Notes: generated by a model not told the origin, from the letters alone. A stretch of 64,000 nt of DNA from Leclercia adecarboxylata (GCF_006874705.1 NZ_CP035382.1:744001-808000); one strand, 5' to 3'. Shown: positions 25,733 to 34,586, counted from the first letter of the stretch. Made by a program: numbers and translations.

Positions 25733-26227
25733 ATGAATATGAAAAGCATAGAAGATGTGTTTATTCACTTGCTATCTGACACCTACAGTGCAGAAAAACA
25801 GCTAACCCGTGCGCTGGCAAAGTTGTCCCGCGAAGCCTCCAGCCCGGATCTGAGCGCTGCGTTTAAAGCGCACCTGGAAGAGACCCACGGCCAGATTGAG
25901 CGTATCGATCAGATCGTGGAGAAAACGCCCAATATTAAACTGAAAAGAATGAAGTGCGTGGCAATGGAAGGCTTAATTGAAGAAGCCAATGAAGTCCTTG
26001 AAAGCACAGAAAAAAATGAAGTACGCGATGCAGCCTTGATCGCGGCGGCGCAAAAAGTCGAGCACTACGAAATTGCCAGCTATGGCACGCTCGCCACCCT
26101 GGCCGAGCAATTAGGCTATACCCAGGCGGTAAAATTATTAGCCGAGACGCTGGAAGAAGAGAAATCCACCGATCTTAAACTCACCGATTTGGCCGTCGGT
26201 AATATTAATCAGAAAGCGGAAAAGTAA
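25733..26227 (+). CDS. yciF: YciF, DUF892 ferritin-like protein
   Basis: 164 residues, near-identical in pattern to E. coli YciF: SIEDVFIHLLSDTYSAEKQL at the start, then HLEETHGQIERIDQ and AAAQKVEHYEIASYGTLATL. It folds as a four-helix ferritin-like bundle in which Glu and His residues of helices 1-4 could bind a di-metal site. Expected to act as a dimer in stress tolerance; the exact reaction is unknown. GGAG lies before the start. 31 bp separate it from yciE. Confidence 0.95.
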   Translation: MNMKSIEDVFIHLLSDTYSAEKQLTRALAKLSREASSPDLSAAFKAHLEETHGQIERIDQIVEKTPNIKLKRMKCVAMEGLIEEANEVLESTEKNEVRDAALIAAAQKVEHYEIASYGTLATLAEQLGYTQAVKLLAETLEEEKSTDLKLTDLAVGNINQKAEK

Positions 26228-26258
26228 GCCTGAATTAACCGAACCCGAGGAAGAAAAT

Positions 26259-26765
26259 ATGAATCACGTAGAACACTACCATGACTGGCTACGCGATGCT
26301 CACGCCATGGAAAAGCAAGCCGAATCAATGCTCGAATCAATGGCCAGCCGCATCGATAATTACCCTGATGTACGCGCCCGAATTGAACAGCATATTTCTG
26401 AAACCAAGCACCAGATTACCCTGCTGGAAGAGATCCTCGATCGTAACGATATTTCCCGCTCGGTTTTAAAAGACTCCATGAGCAAAATGATGGCGTTCGG
26501 CCAATCGATGGGTGGCATGGCCGCATCGGATGAGATCGTGAAAGGTTCGATTAGCGGCTACGTTTTCGAGCAGTTCGAAATCGCCTGCTATACCTCCCTG
26601 CTGGCTGCGGCGAAAAAAGCCGGAGACGTGGCTTCGATCCCTGCCATCGAATCTATCCTCGCGGAAGAGCAGCGCATGGCCGACTGGCTTATCCAGCATA
26701 TCCCGGATACCACGGAACAATTCCTCCTGCGCTCTGACGCCGAAGGCGTTGAAGCGAAAAAATAA
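26259..26765 (+). CDS. yciE: YciE, DUF892 ferritin-like protein
   Basis: 168 residues; HYHDWLRDAHAMEKQAESML at the start and YVFEQFEIACYTSLLAAAKK near the end match E. coli YciE. It is the second ferritin-like bundle of the operon and paralogous to yciF. It keeps the Glu/His positions expected to hold a di-iron or di-manganese site. It lies 15 bp before katN, so both are likely co-translated and may serve the same oxidative-stress response. Confidence 0.95.
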   Translation: MNHVEHYHDWLRDAHAMEKQAESMLESMASRIDNYPDVRARIEQHISETKHQITLLEEILDRNDISRSVLKDSMSKMMAFGQSMGGMAASDEIVKGSISGYVFEQFEIACYTSLLAAAKKAGDVASIPAIESILAEEQRMADWLIQHIPDTTEQFLLRSDAEGVEAKK

Positions 26766-26780
26766 CCCAGGAGTGAGCCT

Positions 26781-27653
26781 ATGTTTCGACACGTAAAACA
26801 GTTGCAATACACCGTTCGCGTCGCTGAGCCAAATCCCGGCCTCGCGAACCTGCTGCTTGAGCAGTTCGGCGGCCCTCAGGGCGAGCTGGCTGCCGCCTGC
26901 CGTTACTTCACCCAAGGTCTGGGGGATGACGATGCAGGTCGCAGAGAGATGCTGATGGATATCGCTACCGAAGAGCTGAGCCACCTTGAAATCATCGGGA
27001 CGCTGGTCGGTATGCTGAATAAAGGTGCCAAAGGCGAGCTGGCAGAAGGCACCGAACAGGAAGCGGAGCTCTATCGCTCCCTGACGGCCAATGGTAACGA
27101 TAGCCATATCACCTCCCTGCTGTACGGGGGTGGGCCACCGCTGACCAACTCCGGCGGCGTACCCTGGACCGCGGCCTATATCGACACCATTGGCGAACCT
27201 ACCGCTGACCTGCGCTCGAATATCGCAGCGGAAGCGCGCGCCAAGATCATCTATGAACGCCTGATTAACGTCACTGACGATGTCGGGGTAAAAGATGCCC
27301 TCGCGTTCCTGATGACCCGTGAAGCCGCGCACCAGCTCTCGTTTGAGAAGGCGCTGCAGTCGATTCGCAATAATTTCCCACCGGGGAAACTGCCGCCTAT
27401 CGAACAATATTCAACCACCTACTACAATATGTCTGAGGGTGACGATCTTCGCGGCAGCTGGAACAGCGACGAAAACTTCGAGTACGTTGCCGATCCGCAA
27501 CCTGCCGTTGACGGTGGCGACGGGAGCGCTCAGGTCTCGCTTTCGAAAGAGCAGGCCGCTCTGTTGAAAGCGATGGCATCGCGCACCGAGTCGGATCCGA
27601 AGGCCAATCCGTTGACTGGCGCGGAGCTGGGGGCCGGTAAGAAAAAACCGTAA
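26781..27653 (+). CDS. katN: KatN, non-haem (manganese) catalase
   Basis: 290 residues. Ferritin-like manganese catalase: metal ligands are readable as Glu35 (GPQGELAAACRY), Glu65 and His68 (ATEELSHLEIIG), the Glu in NIAAEARAKIIYERL and the His in TREAAHQLSFEKAL. It disproportionates hydrogen peroxide in the cytoplasm without haem. The order yciG-yciF-yciE-katN is that of Salmonella, where the operon is RpoS-dependent; E. coli K-12 lacks katN. A good hairpin lies 30 bp after the stop. Confidence 0.95.
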   Translation: MFRHVKQLQYTVRVAEPNPGLANLLLEQFGGPQGELAAACRYFTQGLGDDDAGRREMLMDIATEELSHLEIIGTLVGMLNKGAKGELAEGTEQEAELYRSLTANGNDSHITSLLYGGGPPLTNSGGVPWTAAYIDTIGEPTADLRSNIAAEARAKIIYERLINVTDDVGVKDALAFLMTREAAHQLSFEKALQSIRNNFPPGKLPPIEQYSTTYYNMSEGDDLRGSWNSDENFEYVADPQPAVDGGDGSAQVSLSKEQAALLKAMASRTESDPKANPLTGAELGAGKKKP

Positions 27654-27682
27654 CCCCGCGCCGAAGTAAATGCTGTACCACG

Positions 27683-27705
27683 ATGCCCCGTTTCTTACGG
27701 GGCAT
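27683..27705 (+). terminator. Terminator after katN
   Basis: Perfect 9-bp stem ATGCCCCGT / ACGGGGCAT with a TTCTT loop, followed by TTCG. It separates the stress operon from the oxidase genes, although read-through is possible because the gap to the next gene is only 75 bp. Confidence 0.65.
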
Positions 27706-27728
27706 TTCGCTGACAGGGGTAGAGTACG

Positions 27729-29132
27729 ATGTTCGAACTCGATGCATTCCATCTCGCCAGGCTTCAGTTCGCCTTCACAGTGTCGTTTCACATTATCTTC
27801 CCGGCCTTAACCATCGGCCTCGCCAGCTATCTGGTGGTGCTCGAGGGCATGTGGCTGAAGACGAAGAATGACGTCTGGCGCTCGCTGTATCACTTCTGGT
27901 TAAAAATCTTCGCCGTTAACTTCGGCATGGGCGTGGTCTCCGGTCTGGTGATGGCCTACCAGTTCGGCACCAACTGGAGCGGCTTTTCCCAGTTTGCCGG
28001 GAGCATCACCGGCCCGCTGCTCACCTATGAAGTGTTAACCGCCTTCTTCCTCGAAGCGGGTTTCCTCGGCGTGATGCTGTTTGGCTGGAACAAGGTCGGG
28101 CCCGGCCTGCACTTTTTTGCCACCTGCATGGTGGCGCTCGGCACCCTGATGTCCACCTTCTGGATCCTCGCTTCCAACAGCTGGATGCACACCCCGCAGG
28201 GCTTCAGCATCGAGAACGGCCAGGTGATCCCCGAGGACTGGTTCGCCATTATCTTTAACCCCTCCTTCCCCTACCGCCTGATCCATATGTCCATCGCCGC
28301 CTTCCTGAGTAGCGCCCTGTTTGTGGGCGCATCGGGAGCCTGGCATCTGCTGCGCGGCAACGACAGTCCGGCGGTGCGCAAAATGTTCTCGATGGCGCTG
28401 TGGATGGCGCTGCTGGTCGCACCGATTCAGGCCTTTGTCGGGGATATGCACGGCCTGAACACCCTGGAACATCAGCCGGCGAAAATTGCCGCCATTGAAG
28501 GCCACTGGGAAAATCCACCCGGTGAAGCCACGCCGCTGCTGCTGTTTGGCGTACCGGATATGGAAGAGGAACGCACCAAATACGGGCTGGAGATCCCGGC
28601 GCTCGGTAGCCTGATCCTTACCCACAGCCTGGATAAGCAGGTTCCGGCGCTGAAAGATTTTCCGAAAGATGAGCGACCCAACTCGCTGATCGTCTTCTGG
28701 TCGTTCCGCGTGATGGTGGGCCTCGGGCTGCTGATGATCCTGATGGGCGTTATCAGCCTGTGGCTGCGCCACCGACACCGCCTGTACCACTCCCGTCCGT
28801 TCCACTGGTTCGCCCTGAGCATGGGCCCCGCCGGTCTGGTGGCGATCCTCGCGGGCTGGATCACTACCGAGGTGGGCCGCCAGCCGTGGGTGGTATATGG
28901 CTATCTGCGCACCATTGACGCGGTGTCGCTGCACAGCACCCTGCAGATGAGCATCAGCCTGCTGGCGTTTATCGTTGTCTACTGCTCGGTGTTTGGCGTG
29001 GGGTATGTCTATCTGGTGCGGTTGATTAAGAAGGGACCGCAGCCGACCGACAATCTCTCGTTGAATACCGACGGCAGGCCCGCGCGTCCGCTCTCAGCGG
29101 CTGAACCGGTACCGGAAGAGGAGAAACCATAA
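27729..29132 (+). CDS. Cytochrome bd-type quinol oxidase subunit I, CIO (short Q-loop) type
   Basis: 467 residues, nine membrane helices. The opening FHLARLQFAFTVSFHIIFPA holds the b595 ligand (His21, equivalent to E. coli CydA His19), and TYEVLTAFFLEAGFLGVMLF holds the conserved Glu pair for proton entry. The Q-loop between helices 6 and 7 is short, and the length (467 against ~522 for CydA) fits the cyanide-insensitive CioA/AppC-like group. It oxidises quinol and reduces oxygen to water. Its location behind katN suggests a role in respiration under peroxide or other stress. Stop and start overlap with subunit II (TAATG). Confidence 0.93.
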   Translation: MFELDAFHLARLQFAFTVSFHIIFPALTIGLASYLVVLEGMWLKTKNDVWRSLYHFWLKIFAVNFGMGVVSGLVMAYQFGTNWSGFSQFAGSITGPLLTYEVLTAFFLEAGFLGVMLFGWNKVGPGLHFFATCMVALGTLMSTFWILASNSWMHTPQGFSIENGQVIPEDWFAIIFNPSFPYRLIHMSIAAFLSSALFVGASGAWHLLRGNDSPAVRKMFSMALWMALLVAPIQAFVGDMHGLNTLEHQPAKIAAIEGHWENPPGEATPLLLFGVPDMEEERTKYGLEIPALGSLILTHSLDKQVPALKDFPKDERPNSLIVFWSFRVMVGLGLLMILMGVISLWLRHRHRLYHSRPFHWFALSMGPAGLVAILAGWITTEVGRQPWVVYGYLRTIDAVSLHSTLQMSISLLAFIVVYCSVFGVGYVYLVRLIKKGPQPTDNLSLNTDGRPARPLSAAEPVPEEEKP

Positions 29133-30142
29133 TGGGCGTCGATATCTCAGTGATCTGGTTTGCCATCATCGTCTTCGCCACCCTGATGTACATCATTATG
29201 GATGGGTTCGATTTAGGTATCGGGATGCTCTTCTACTTTGAGCGTGACCCGCAGGCGCGGGACGTGATGGTCAACAGCGTCGCCCCGGTGTGGGACGGGA
29301 ACGAAACCTGGCTGGTGCTGGGAGGCGCGGGGCTGTTCGGCGCCTTCCCGCTGGCCTATGCGGTCATTATCGACGCCCTGACGATCCCGCTGACCGCCAT
29401 GCTGATCGGCCTGATCTTCCGCGGCGTGGCCTTTGAATTTCGCTTCAAAGCCACGCCGTCCCACCGCGCCTTCTGGGACTACTCCTTCGCCGGCGGTTCG
29501 CTGCTGGCGACCTTCAGCCAGGGCATTGTGGTGGGGGCGATGATTAACGGTTTTGACGTGGAGGGCCGTCGCTTTGCCGGTTCCGCGCTGGACTGGCTGA
29601 CGCCCTTCAACCTCTTCTGCGGTCTGGGGCTGATGGTGGCTTATACCCTGCTGGGCACTACCTGGCTTATCATGAAAAGTGAAGGGGCGTTACAGCGTCA
29701 TATGCGGGAACTGACCCGCCATGTGCTGCTGGCGCTGCTGGGGGTCGTGGCGGTGGTCAGCATCTGGACGCCCCTCGGCTGGCAGTATGTTTCCGAACGC
29801 TGGTTCTCGTTGCCTAACTTCTTTTACTTCATGCCGGTGCCGCTGCTGGTGGCGGTATTTGGGATCTGGATCTGGCGGCTCACCCGCAACCCGCACAGCC
29901 ACGCCCGGCCTTTCCTTTTCACCCTCGGGCTGATTTTCCTTGGTTTTAGCGGGCTGGGTATCAGCCTGTGGCCCAACATTATCCCGCCACGCATCACCAT
30001 CTGGGACGCGGCCGCCCCGCCTTCCAGCCAGCTGTTTATGCTGGTGGGCACGCTGCTGATCATCCCGCTGATTCTGGTTTACACCGCCTGGAGCTATTAC
30101 GTGTTCCGCGGCAAGGTGACGGATACCGAGGGTTACCACTAA
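29132..30142 (+). CDS. Cytochrome bd-type quinol oxidase subunit II, CIO type
   Basis: 336 residues with eight to nine hydrophobic helices. The opening VIWFAIIVFATLMYIIMDGF followed by DLGIGML is the subunit II signature, and WDGNETWLVLGGAG is the next conserved block. It overlaps the subunit I stop by one base and completes the oxidase. No cydX- or cydH-like small gene follows; instead the long REP array starts directly after the stop codon. Very probably co-transcribed with subunit I. Confidence 0.93.
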   Translation: MGVDISVIWFAIIVFATLMYIIMDGFDLGIGMLFYFERDPQARDVMVNSVAPVWDGNETWLVLGGAGLFGAFPLAYAVIIDALTIPLTAMLIGLIFRGVAFEFRFKATPSHRAFWDYSFAGGSLLATFSQGIVVGAMINGFDVEGRRFAGSALDWLTPFNLFCGLGLMVAYTLLGTTWLIMKSEGALQRHMRELTRHVLLALLGVVAVVSIWTPLGWQYVSERWFSLPNFFYFMPVPLLVAVFGIWIWRLTRNPHSHARPFLFTLGLIFLGFSGLGISLWPNIIPPRITIWDAAAPPSSQLFMLVGTLLIIPLILVYTAWSYYVFRGKVTDTEGYH

Positions 30143-31336
30143 GCTGCAACATCGCCGGGTGGCGGCTACGCCTTACCCGGCCTACCACACCCGCAGCATG
30201 CACCATCCGTAGGCCCGGCAAGCACAGCGCCGCCGGGCGTTGTCGCATAAGGCCCGGTGCGCGATAAAAAGCCGGGTGGCGGCTACGCCTTACCCGGCCT
30301 TCAACCCCCGCAGCATGCACAATCCATAGGCCCGGCAAGCACAGCGCCGCCGGGCGTAGTCGCATAAGGCCCGGTGCGCGATAAAAAGCCGGGTGGCGGC
30401 TACGCCTTACCCGGCCTGCCACACCCGCAGCATGCACGAGCCGTAGGCCCGGCAAGCACAGCGCCGCCGGGCGTTGCCGCATAAGGCACGGTGCGCAATA
30501 AAAAGCCGGGTGGCGGCTACGCCTTACCCGGCCTAACACACCCGCACCATGCACAATCCGTAGGCCCGGCAAGCACAGCGCCGCCGGGCGTTGCCGCATA
30601 AGGCCCGGTGCGCAGTAAAAAAGCCGGGTGGCGGCTACGCCTTACCCGGCCTACCACACCCGCAGCATGCACCATCCGTAGGCCCGGCAAACACAGCGCC
30701 GCCAGGCGTTGCCGCATAAGGCCCGGTGCGCAATAAAAAGCCGGGTGGCGGCTACGCCCTACCCGGCCTACCACACCCGCAGCACGCACGAGCCGTAGAC
30801 CCGGCAAGCACAGCGCCGCCGGGCGTTGTCGCATAAGGCCCGGTGCGCAATAAAAAGCCGGGTGGCGGCTACGCTTTACCCGGCCTACCACACCCGCAGC
30901 ATGCACCATCCGTAGGCCCGGCAAGCACAGCGCCGCCGGGCGTTGCCGCATAAGGCCCGTTGCGCGATAAAAAAGCCGGGTGGCGGCTACGCCGCATGCA
31001 CGAGCCGTAGGCCCGGCAAGCACAGCGCCGCCGGGCGTTGTCGCATAAGGCCCGGTGCGCAATAAAAAGCCGGGTGGCGGCTACGCCTTACCCGGCCTAC
31101 AACACCCGCAGCATGCACGAGCCGTAGGCCCGGCAAGCACAGCGCCGCCGGGCGTTACCGCATAAGGCCCGGTGCGCAATAAAAAAGCCGGGTGGCGGCT
31201 ACGCCTTACCCGGCCTACAACACCCGCAGCACGCACGAGCCGTAGGCCCGGCAAGCACAGCGCCGCCGGGCGTTGCCGCATAAGGCCCGGTGCGCAATAA
31301 AAAGCTGGGTGGCGGCTACGCCTTACCCGGCCTACG
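30143..31336. repeat. Tandem BIME array, about eleven units of 117-118 bp
   Basis: Units starting with GCCGGGTGGCGGCTACGCC begin at 30154, 30271, 30388, 30505, 30623, 30740, 30857, 30975, 31069, 31187 and 31304. Spacing is 117 or 118 bp, except 94 bp for the unit at 30975, which has lost TTACCCGGCCTACCACACCC plus a few bases. Each unit holds one REP, a CACCCGCAGCATGCAC-like spacer, the opposite REP (TAGGCCCGGCAAGCACAGCG) and a CGCATAAGGCCCGGTGCGC tail. Minus-strand frames of ~180 codons with 39-residue repeats arise because 117 is divisible by three; they are not genes. Confidence 0.95.
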
Positions 31337-31338
31337 AA

Positions 31339-32325
31339 CTACTTCCGGCGTCCGAGGCATTTTCCAATCAGCAGCAGCCCCGCCAGCGCGACGGTGCCGA
31401 GCAGGGTTTTGCCCGGCACGCCGGAGGTCATCGCCGCAGCGCGGGGTTTAGCCTCCGGGGAAAAACGCCCGTGTATCCGGTGTTCGCCGCCGACCGGTTC
31501 GGTCAGGTTGTTCCGCCGGTCAGGTGGGTTGAGCGCCTCGTCCATCTGCCCTTCCCAGGCTTTTTTCACCATCATCCGGTCGAGAAAACCGGGGAACAGG
31601 AACTGGCCAACAATCGCTCCGATGGTGCTGCGCCCCACCCACAGCTCGCGCACCGGTCTCTGCACCACGCCAAAGATGGCCTCGGCGGCGACCTCCGGCT
31701 GAAATACCGGCGCCACCGGGCGCATGCTGTAAGCGAACTTATTCCGCGCCCAGTCAAACTGCGGGGTGTTGAGTCCCGGCATCTGCACCATCGCCAGATG
31801 CACGCCGCTGCGCTCATGCATCAGCTCGGTTCGCAGCGCGTCGGTAAAGCCGCGGATCGCCGCCTTGGCGCCGCAGTAGGCCGATTGCAGTGGAATGGAG
31901 CGGTAGGCCAGCGCGGAACCGACCTGGATAATCACCCCGCTGTCGCGGGGTATCATCTGCTCCAGCGCGGCCCGGGTGCCGTTGACGCAGCCCAGATAGG
32001 TCACCTCCGTCACCCGGCGAAATTCATCATCGGTGATGCTGTAAAACGGTGCCAGGGTGGTACACATGGCGTTGTTTATCCACACGTCGATAGCGCCCAG
32101 CCGGTCGGCCAGCGTCTGCGCTGCCCCGCTTAATGCCGCGGCATCGGCCACATCCAGGCTCACCGCATGGCAGTTGACGCCATAGTTCGCCACCTCCGCC
32201 CGCGTGGCTTCCAGGCTGTGGTCATCGCGGGCGATCAGGCCCACGTCGTAGCCTGCCGCTGCAAAACGCAGCGCCGTGGCCTTGCCTACCCCAGCCGTTG
32301 CACCGGTAATTACCACCACACTCAT
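31339..32325 (-). CDS. SDR-family oxidoreductase with C-terminal membrane tail
   Basis: 328 residues. The Rossmann N-terminus VVVITGATAGVGKATALRFA has the TGxxxGxG motif, followed by NNA at the end of beta-4 and the catalytic Tyr-Lys in SAYCGAKAAIRGF, with Ser in VGSALAY. The ~70-residue C-terminal extension ends with a hydrophobic segment (LLGTVALAGLLLIG), so the enzyme may be membrane-attached. Substrate unknown. It lies ten bp downstream of the CinA-like gene on the same strand and is probably the last gene of a four-gene operon. Confidence 0.9.
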   Translation of the reverse strand: MSVVVITGATAGVGKATALRFAAAGYDVGLIARDDHSLEATRAEVANYGVNCHAVSLDVADAAALSGAAQTLADRLGAIDVWINNAMCTTLAPFYSITDDEFRRVTEVTYLGCVNGTRAALEQMIPRDSGVIIQVGSALAYRSIPLQSAYCGAKAAIRGFTDALRTELMHERSGVHLAMVQMPGLNTPQFDWARNKFAYSMRPVAPVFQPEVAAEAIFGVVQRPVRELWVGRSTIGAIVGQFLFPGFLDRMMVKKAWEGQMDEALNPPDRRNNLTEPVGGEHRIHGRFSPEAKPRAAAMTSGVPGKTLLGTVALAGLLLIGKCLGRRK

Positions 32326-32334
32326 AGCCTCTCC

Positions 32335-32859
32335 TTAATGCAGCTGCTTTTTCCAGTGCGGGATCTGCCGCAACAGTTCAGAAAGCGCGTAGCGAACCGC
32401 TTTCTCAATCACGTCTTCACACTCGCCGGTGAAGTGCTGCACGGCGGTGGTCACCTCGCCGCGGAAGCACCAGCCAAACCAGACGGTGCCCGCCGGGGTG
32501 CCATCCTCGCCGCCGTCTGGCCCCGCATATCCGCTGATGGCGATGCTGACATCCGCATCGGCCAGCTTCAACGCCCCCTCGGCCATCTCGCCCACCGTCT
32601 GGCTACTGACGGCGGTGTACTTTTCCAGGGTGGCATTACTGACCCCCAGCACCTTGTGCTTGGCTTCATTGTTGAAGGTCACCACGCCGGTGCCAAAGAA
32701 CGAGGCGGTATCCTTTTCTGCACAGAGCGCAGAGGCCACATTGCCGCCGGTACAGGACTCGGCCGTGGTGAGCAGCCAGCCTAAATCGATTAACACCGTC
32801 GACACTTGACTGGTAAGTTCCTTGGTGGTTTTGGCCTGGTTCCAGATATTTTCTTTCAT
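32335..32859 (-). CDS. ydeJ: CinA C-terminal-domain (PncC-like) protein, YdeJ-like
   Basis: 174 residues with the stand-alone CinA/PncC fold: LLTTAESCTGGNVASAL, SGYAGPDGGEDGTPAGTVWF and the late VRYALSELLRQ helix. PncC converts nicotinamide mononucleotide to nicotinate mononucleotide plus ammonia in the NAD salvage cycle; whether this paralogue is active is uncertain, since E. coli YdeJ has no confirmed activity. The symbol rests on family plus the adjacent ydeI, the E. coli neighbour. Its start overlaps the stop of the DUF421 gene (ATGA), so the two are coupled. Confidence 0.85.
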   Translation of the reverse strand: MKENIWNQAKTTKELTSQVSTVLIDLGWLLTTAESCTGGNVASALCAEKDTASFFGTGVVTFNNEAKHKVLGVSNATLEKYTAVSSQTVGEMAEGALKLADADVSIAISGYAGPDGGEDGTPAGTVWFGWCFRGEVTTAVQHFTGECEDVIEKAVRYALSELLRQIPHWKKQLH

Positions 32860-33308
32860 GATTCACTCTCTTCGGGAATAATCGAAATATGCCCATTGCG
32901 TTCAAGGATTGCGTATTTAATTTTTTCCAGCTGATATATTCCGTGGTTTTGTCGAGCCGACACCAGAATGTCGTCGCAGGAGACATCCACCTTTTTTAAT
33001 TTTTCGTTCTGTAATTCACCGTGAACTACCAGAATAACCGGAGAGCCATCAAGCATCGATTCCGCGCCGGAGATATATTTTTTTGCCACGCCGAAAAGCA
33101 TATCAATCACCACCAGCGTAATAATGGTGAGCATGGCCCCGGTTACCGAAAAATCTTCCCCCAGCAGCGCCTGCTGGGTGGCCTCACTAATAATCAATAA
33201 CAGGATCAAATCAAAGCTGGTCATTTGCAGCAGCGCCCGCCTTCCGGCGATTTTAAAGACCACCAGCAAAATCAGATAAATCGCCGCCGCCCTGAGTATC
33301 ATTTCCAT
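32856..33308 (-). CDS. Short DUF421/YetF-like membrane protein
   Basis: 150 residues. Three hydrophobic segments (AAIYLILLVVFKIAGRRAL; FDLILLLIISEATQQALL; MLTIITLVVIDMLFG) are followed by a small soluble domain with DGSPVILVVHGELQNEKL and the closing ISIIPEE strand, as in YcaP/YetF proteins. Relatives usually have a longer soluble part (~220-230 residues in all), so this is a compact version. Function unknown. It sits between an unknown membrane protein (9 bp gap) and ydeJ (overlap), clearly in one operon. Confidence 0.85.
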   Translation of the reverse strand: MEMILRAAAIYLILLVVFKIAGRRALLQMTSFDLILLLIISEATQQALLGEDFSVTGAMLTIITLVVIDMLFGVAKKYISGAESMLDGSPVILVVHGELQNEKLKKVDVSCDDILVSARQNHGIYQLEKIKYAILERNGHISIIPEESES

Positions 33309-33317
33309 ACTGGTCCC

Positions 33318-33830
33318 CTACGGATAGATAAATTGCCAGAAAGAGAGACCCGGCTGATTATTTAACGTGACAGTGGTGACGGTTTTACCGGGTTGATCCG
33401 GCGTGCTATAGAGCCAGACGGTAAAATCCTGACGTGGTTTCGCCTCCTGATAAACCAGCACCAGCTCCCCGCCCTCGCTGTGCATTTCGTCAGGCTGCGG
33501 CCAGATATTATCGGTTTGCGTTCGCGCCATATATTCCCCGCCAATACGCACTGTCACAGGGGCATTACTTTGCCCCGGCAGGGTAATTTTCAGCTCCAGG
33601 GGAGATTGCAGACGACCAAAACGCTGGTATTCCACCTGCACGCTTTTGGCGGCGTTGGTTTTTGTCGCTTCGCTAAAATAACCGCCCGAAAAAAGCCCCA
33701 ACAGCGCAGCGGCAATAATCAGCAATAACAGAACGAAACCGAAGCGGTGGGCGTCGTATTCAAACTGCAGTGCGGCATGGCTTTGTTTCACGCCGGGTAA
33801 AGGAGGGGAATTTTCTTTTACTTTCGCCAT
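33318..33830 (-). CDS. Single-pass membrane protein of unknown function
   Basis: 170 residues. A hydrophilic N-terminus, one membrane segment (GFVLLLLIIAAALLGLFSGG) and a periplasmic beta-rich domain of ~110 residues with regular strand patterns (LELKITLPGQSNAPVTVRIG; ELVLVYQEAKPRQDFTVWLY). No cysteines or catalytic motif. It heads the operon with the DUF421 protein, YdeJ-like and SDR genes and faces ydeI across ~140 bp. The pairing with a DUF421 protein suggests the two interact in the membrane. Confidence 0.75.
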   Translation of the reverse strand: MAKVKENSPPLPGVKQSHAALQFEYDAHRFGFVLLLLIIAAALLGLFSGGYFSEATKTNAAKSVQVEYQRFGRLQSPLELKITLPGQSNAPVTVRIGGEYMARTQTDNIWPQPDEMHSEGGELVLVYQEAKPRQDFTVWLYSTPDQPGKTVTTVTLNNQPGLSFWQFIYP

Positions 33831-33972
33831 ATATCACCTCACCGCTTCGTTTATTAAGATTATACAGCCAGATGATTTTTAAAGATAAATTTGATTAAGA
33901 CTGTTCCTGTTTGCAAAATAAAAAATAGCAACCAGGCTTAATCTGTCAAGCAGGTTAAACCAAGGAGGCAGT

Positions 33973-34365
33973 ATGAAATTAACCGTCGCACCCTTATTGT
34001 GTTGTCTTTTAATCTCAGCGGCATATGCCGATGATAATGGTGGACTGAAGAAAGATGCTGCCCCGCCACCGCCGCATTCGCTGGATGAGGGTTACCGCGG
34101 CACCGAGGATGCCCGAACCATGACCGTGGAGCAGGCCAAAGAGATGCACGATGGCGCGACCATCTCCCTGCGCGGGAATTTAATTGATGGCTCCGGCGGC
34201 GATAAATTTAAATTCCGCGATAAAACCGGCACAATCGATACCATTATTCCTCAGGCTGTATTTGATGGGCGTGAAGTCAAGCCTGACAATATGATCAGCA
34301 TTAACGGCAGTCTGGATAAAAAGATGAACCCGCCAGTCGTTCGCGTCGACCGCATTCAGAAATAG
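33973..34365 (+). CDS. ydeI: YdeI, YgiW/YdeI-family stress-tolerance OB-fold protein
   Basis: 130 residues. Signal peptide (cut after YAD region, [11 protein letters not shown]), then the YdeI opening [14 protein letters not shown] and the bacterial OB-fold with [27 protein letters not shown] and SINGSLDKK. Close in pattern to E. coli YdeI. Periplasmic; in enteric bacteria it is linked to tolerance of peroxide and antimicrobial peptides under two-component control. AAGGAGG gives a strong ribosome site. Divergent from the DUF421 operon, and followed by a long perfect inverted repeat. Confidence 0.94.
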   Translation: MKLTVAPLLCCLLISAAYADDNGGLKKDAAPPPPHSLDEGYRGTEDARTMTVEQAKEMHDGATISLRGNLIDGSGGDKFKFRDKTGTIDTIIPQAVFDGREVKPDNMISINGSLDKKMNPPVVRVDRIQK

Positions 34366-34382
34366 CGTGTAATTTCACTTAA

Positions 34383-34418
34383 GTTTCACGTGGATATTTC
34401 CCGACATCCACGTGAAAC
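34383..34418 (+). terminator. 13-bp perfect inverted repeat after ydeI
   Basis: GTTTCACGTGGAT and ATCCACGTGAAAC flank a 10-nt loop, 17 bases after the ydeI stop. No T tract on either strand, so it is a hairpin terminator or mRNA 3'-end protector. Confidence 0.6.
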
Positions 34419-34586
34419 GCCCCGATATATTCTTTCCCGATACTAACCTACCAGAATTAAGGAGCCCAAAACTCGGATAATTCCGGGCTTTAGGATTAAT
34501 CCCTCTTTCCTTTCCCTCGCAATACTTAAACAATTTTACACAAATTCACATTGTATTCATTTTGCTTACACAGCACGGATCTGCCG

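Noticed and set aside
30060..31281. Minus-strand frames of ~180 codons with 39-residue repeats
   Set aside because: They lie wholly in the REP array. The repeats appear only because 117 bp is divisible by three; no start or ribosome site.
30143..31336. REP array considered as a CRISPR array
   Set aside because: Repeats are palindromic REP sequences, units are 117-118 bp with near-identical spacers, and no cas genes are present.
33831..33972. Possible PmrA/QseB-type box (CTTAAT and GTTAAA) upstream of ydeI
   Set aside because: The two half sites are 11 bp apart, not the usual 5, so I do not call a binding site.
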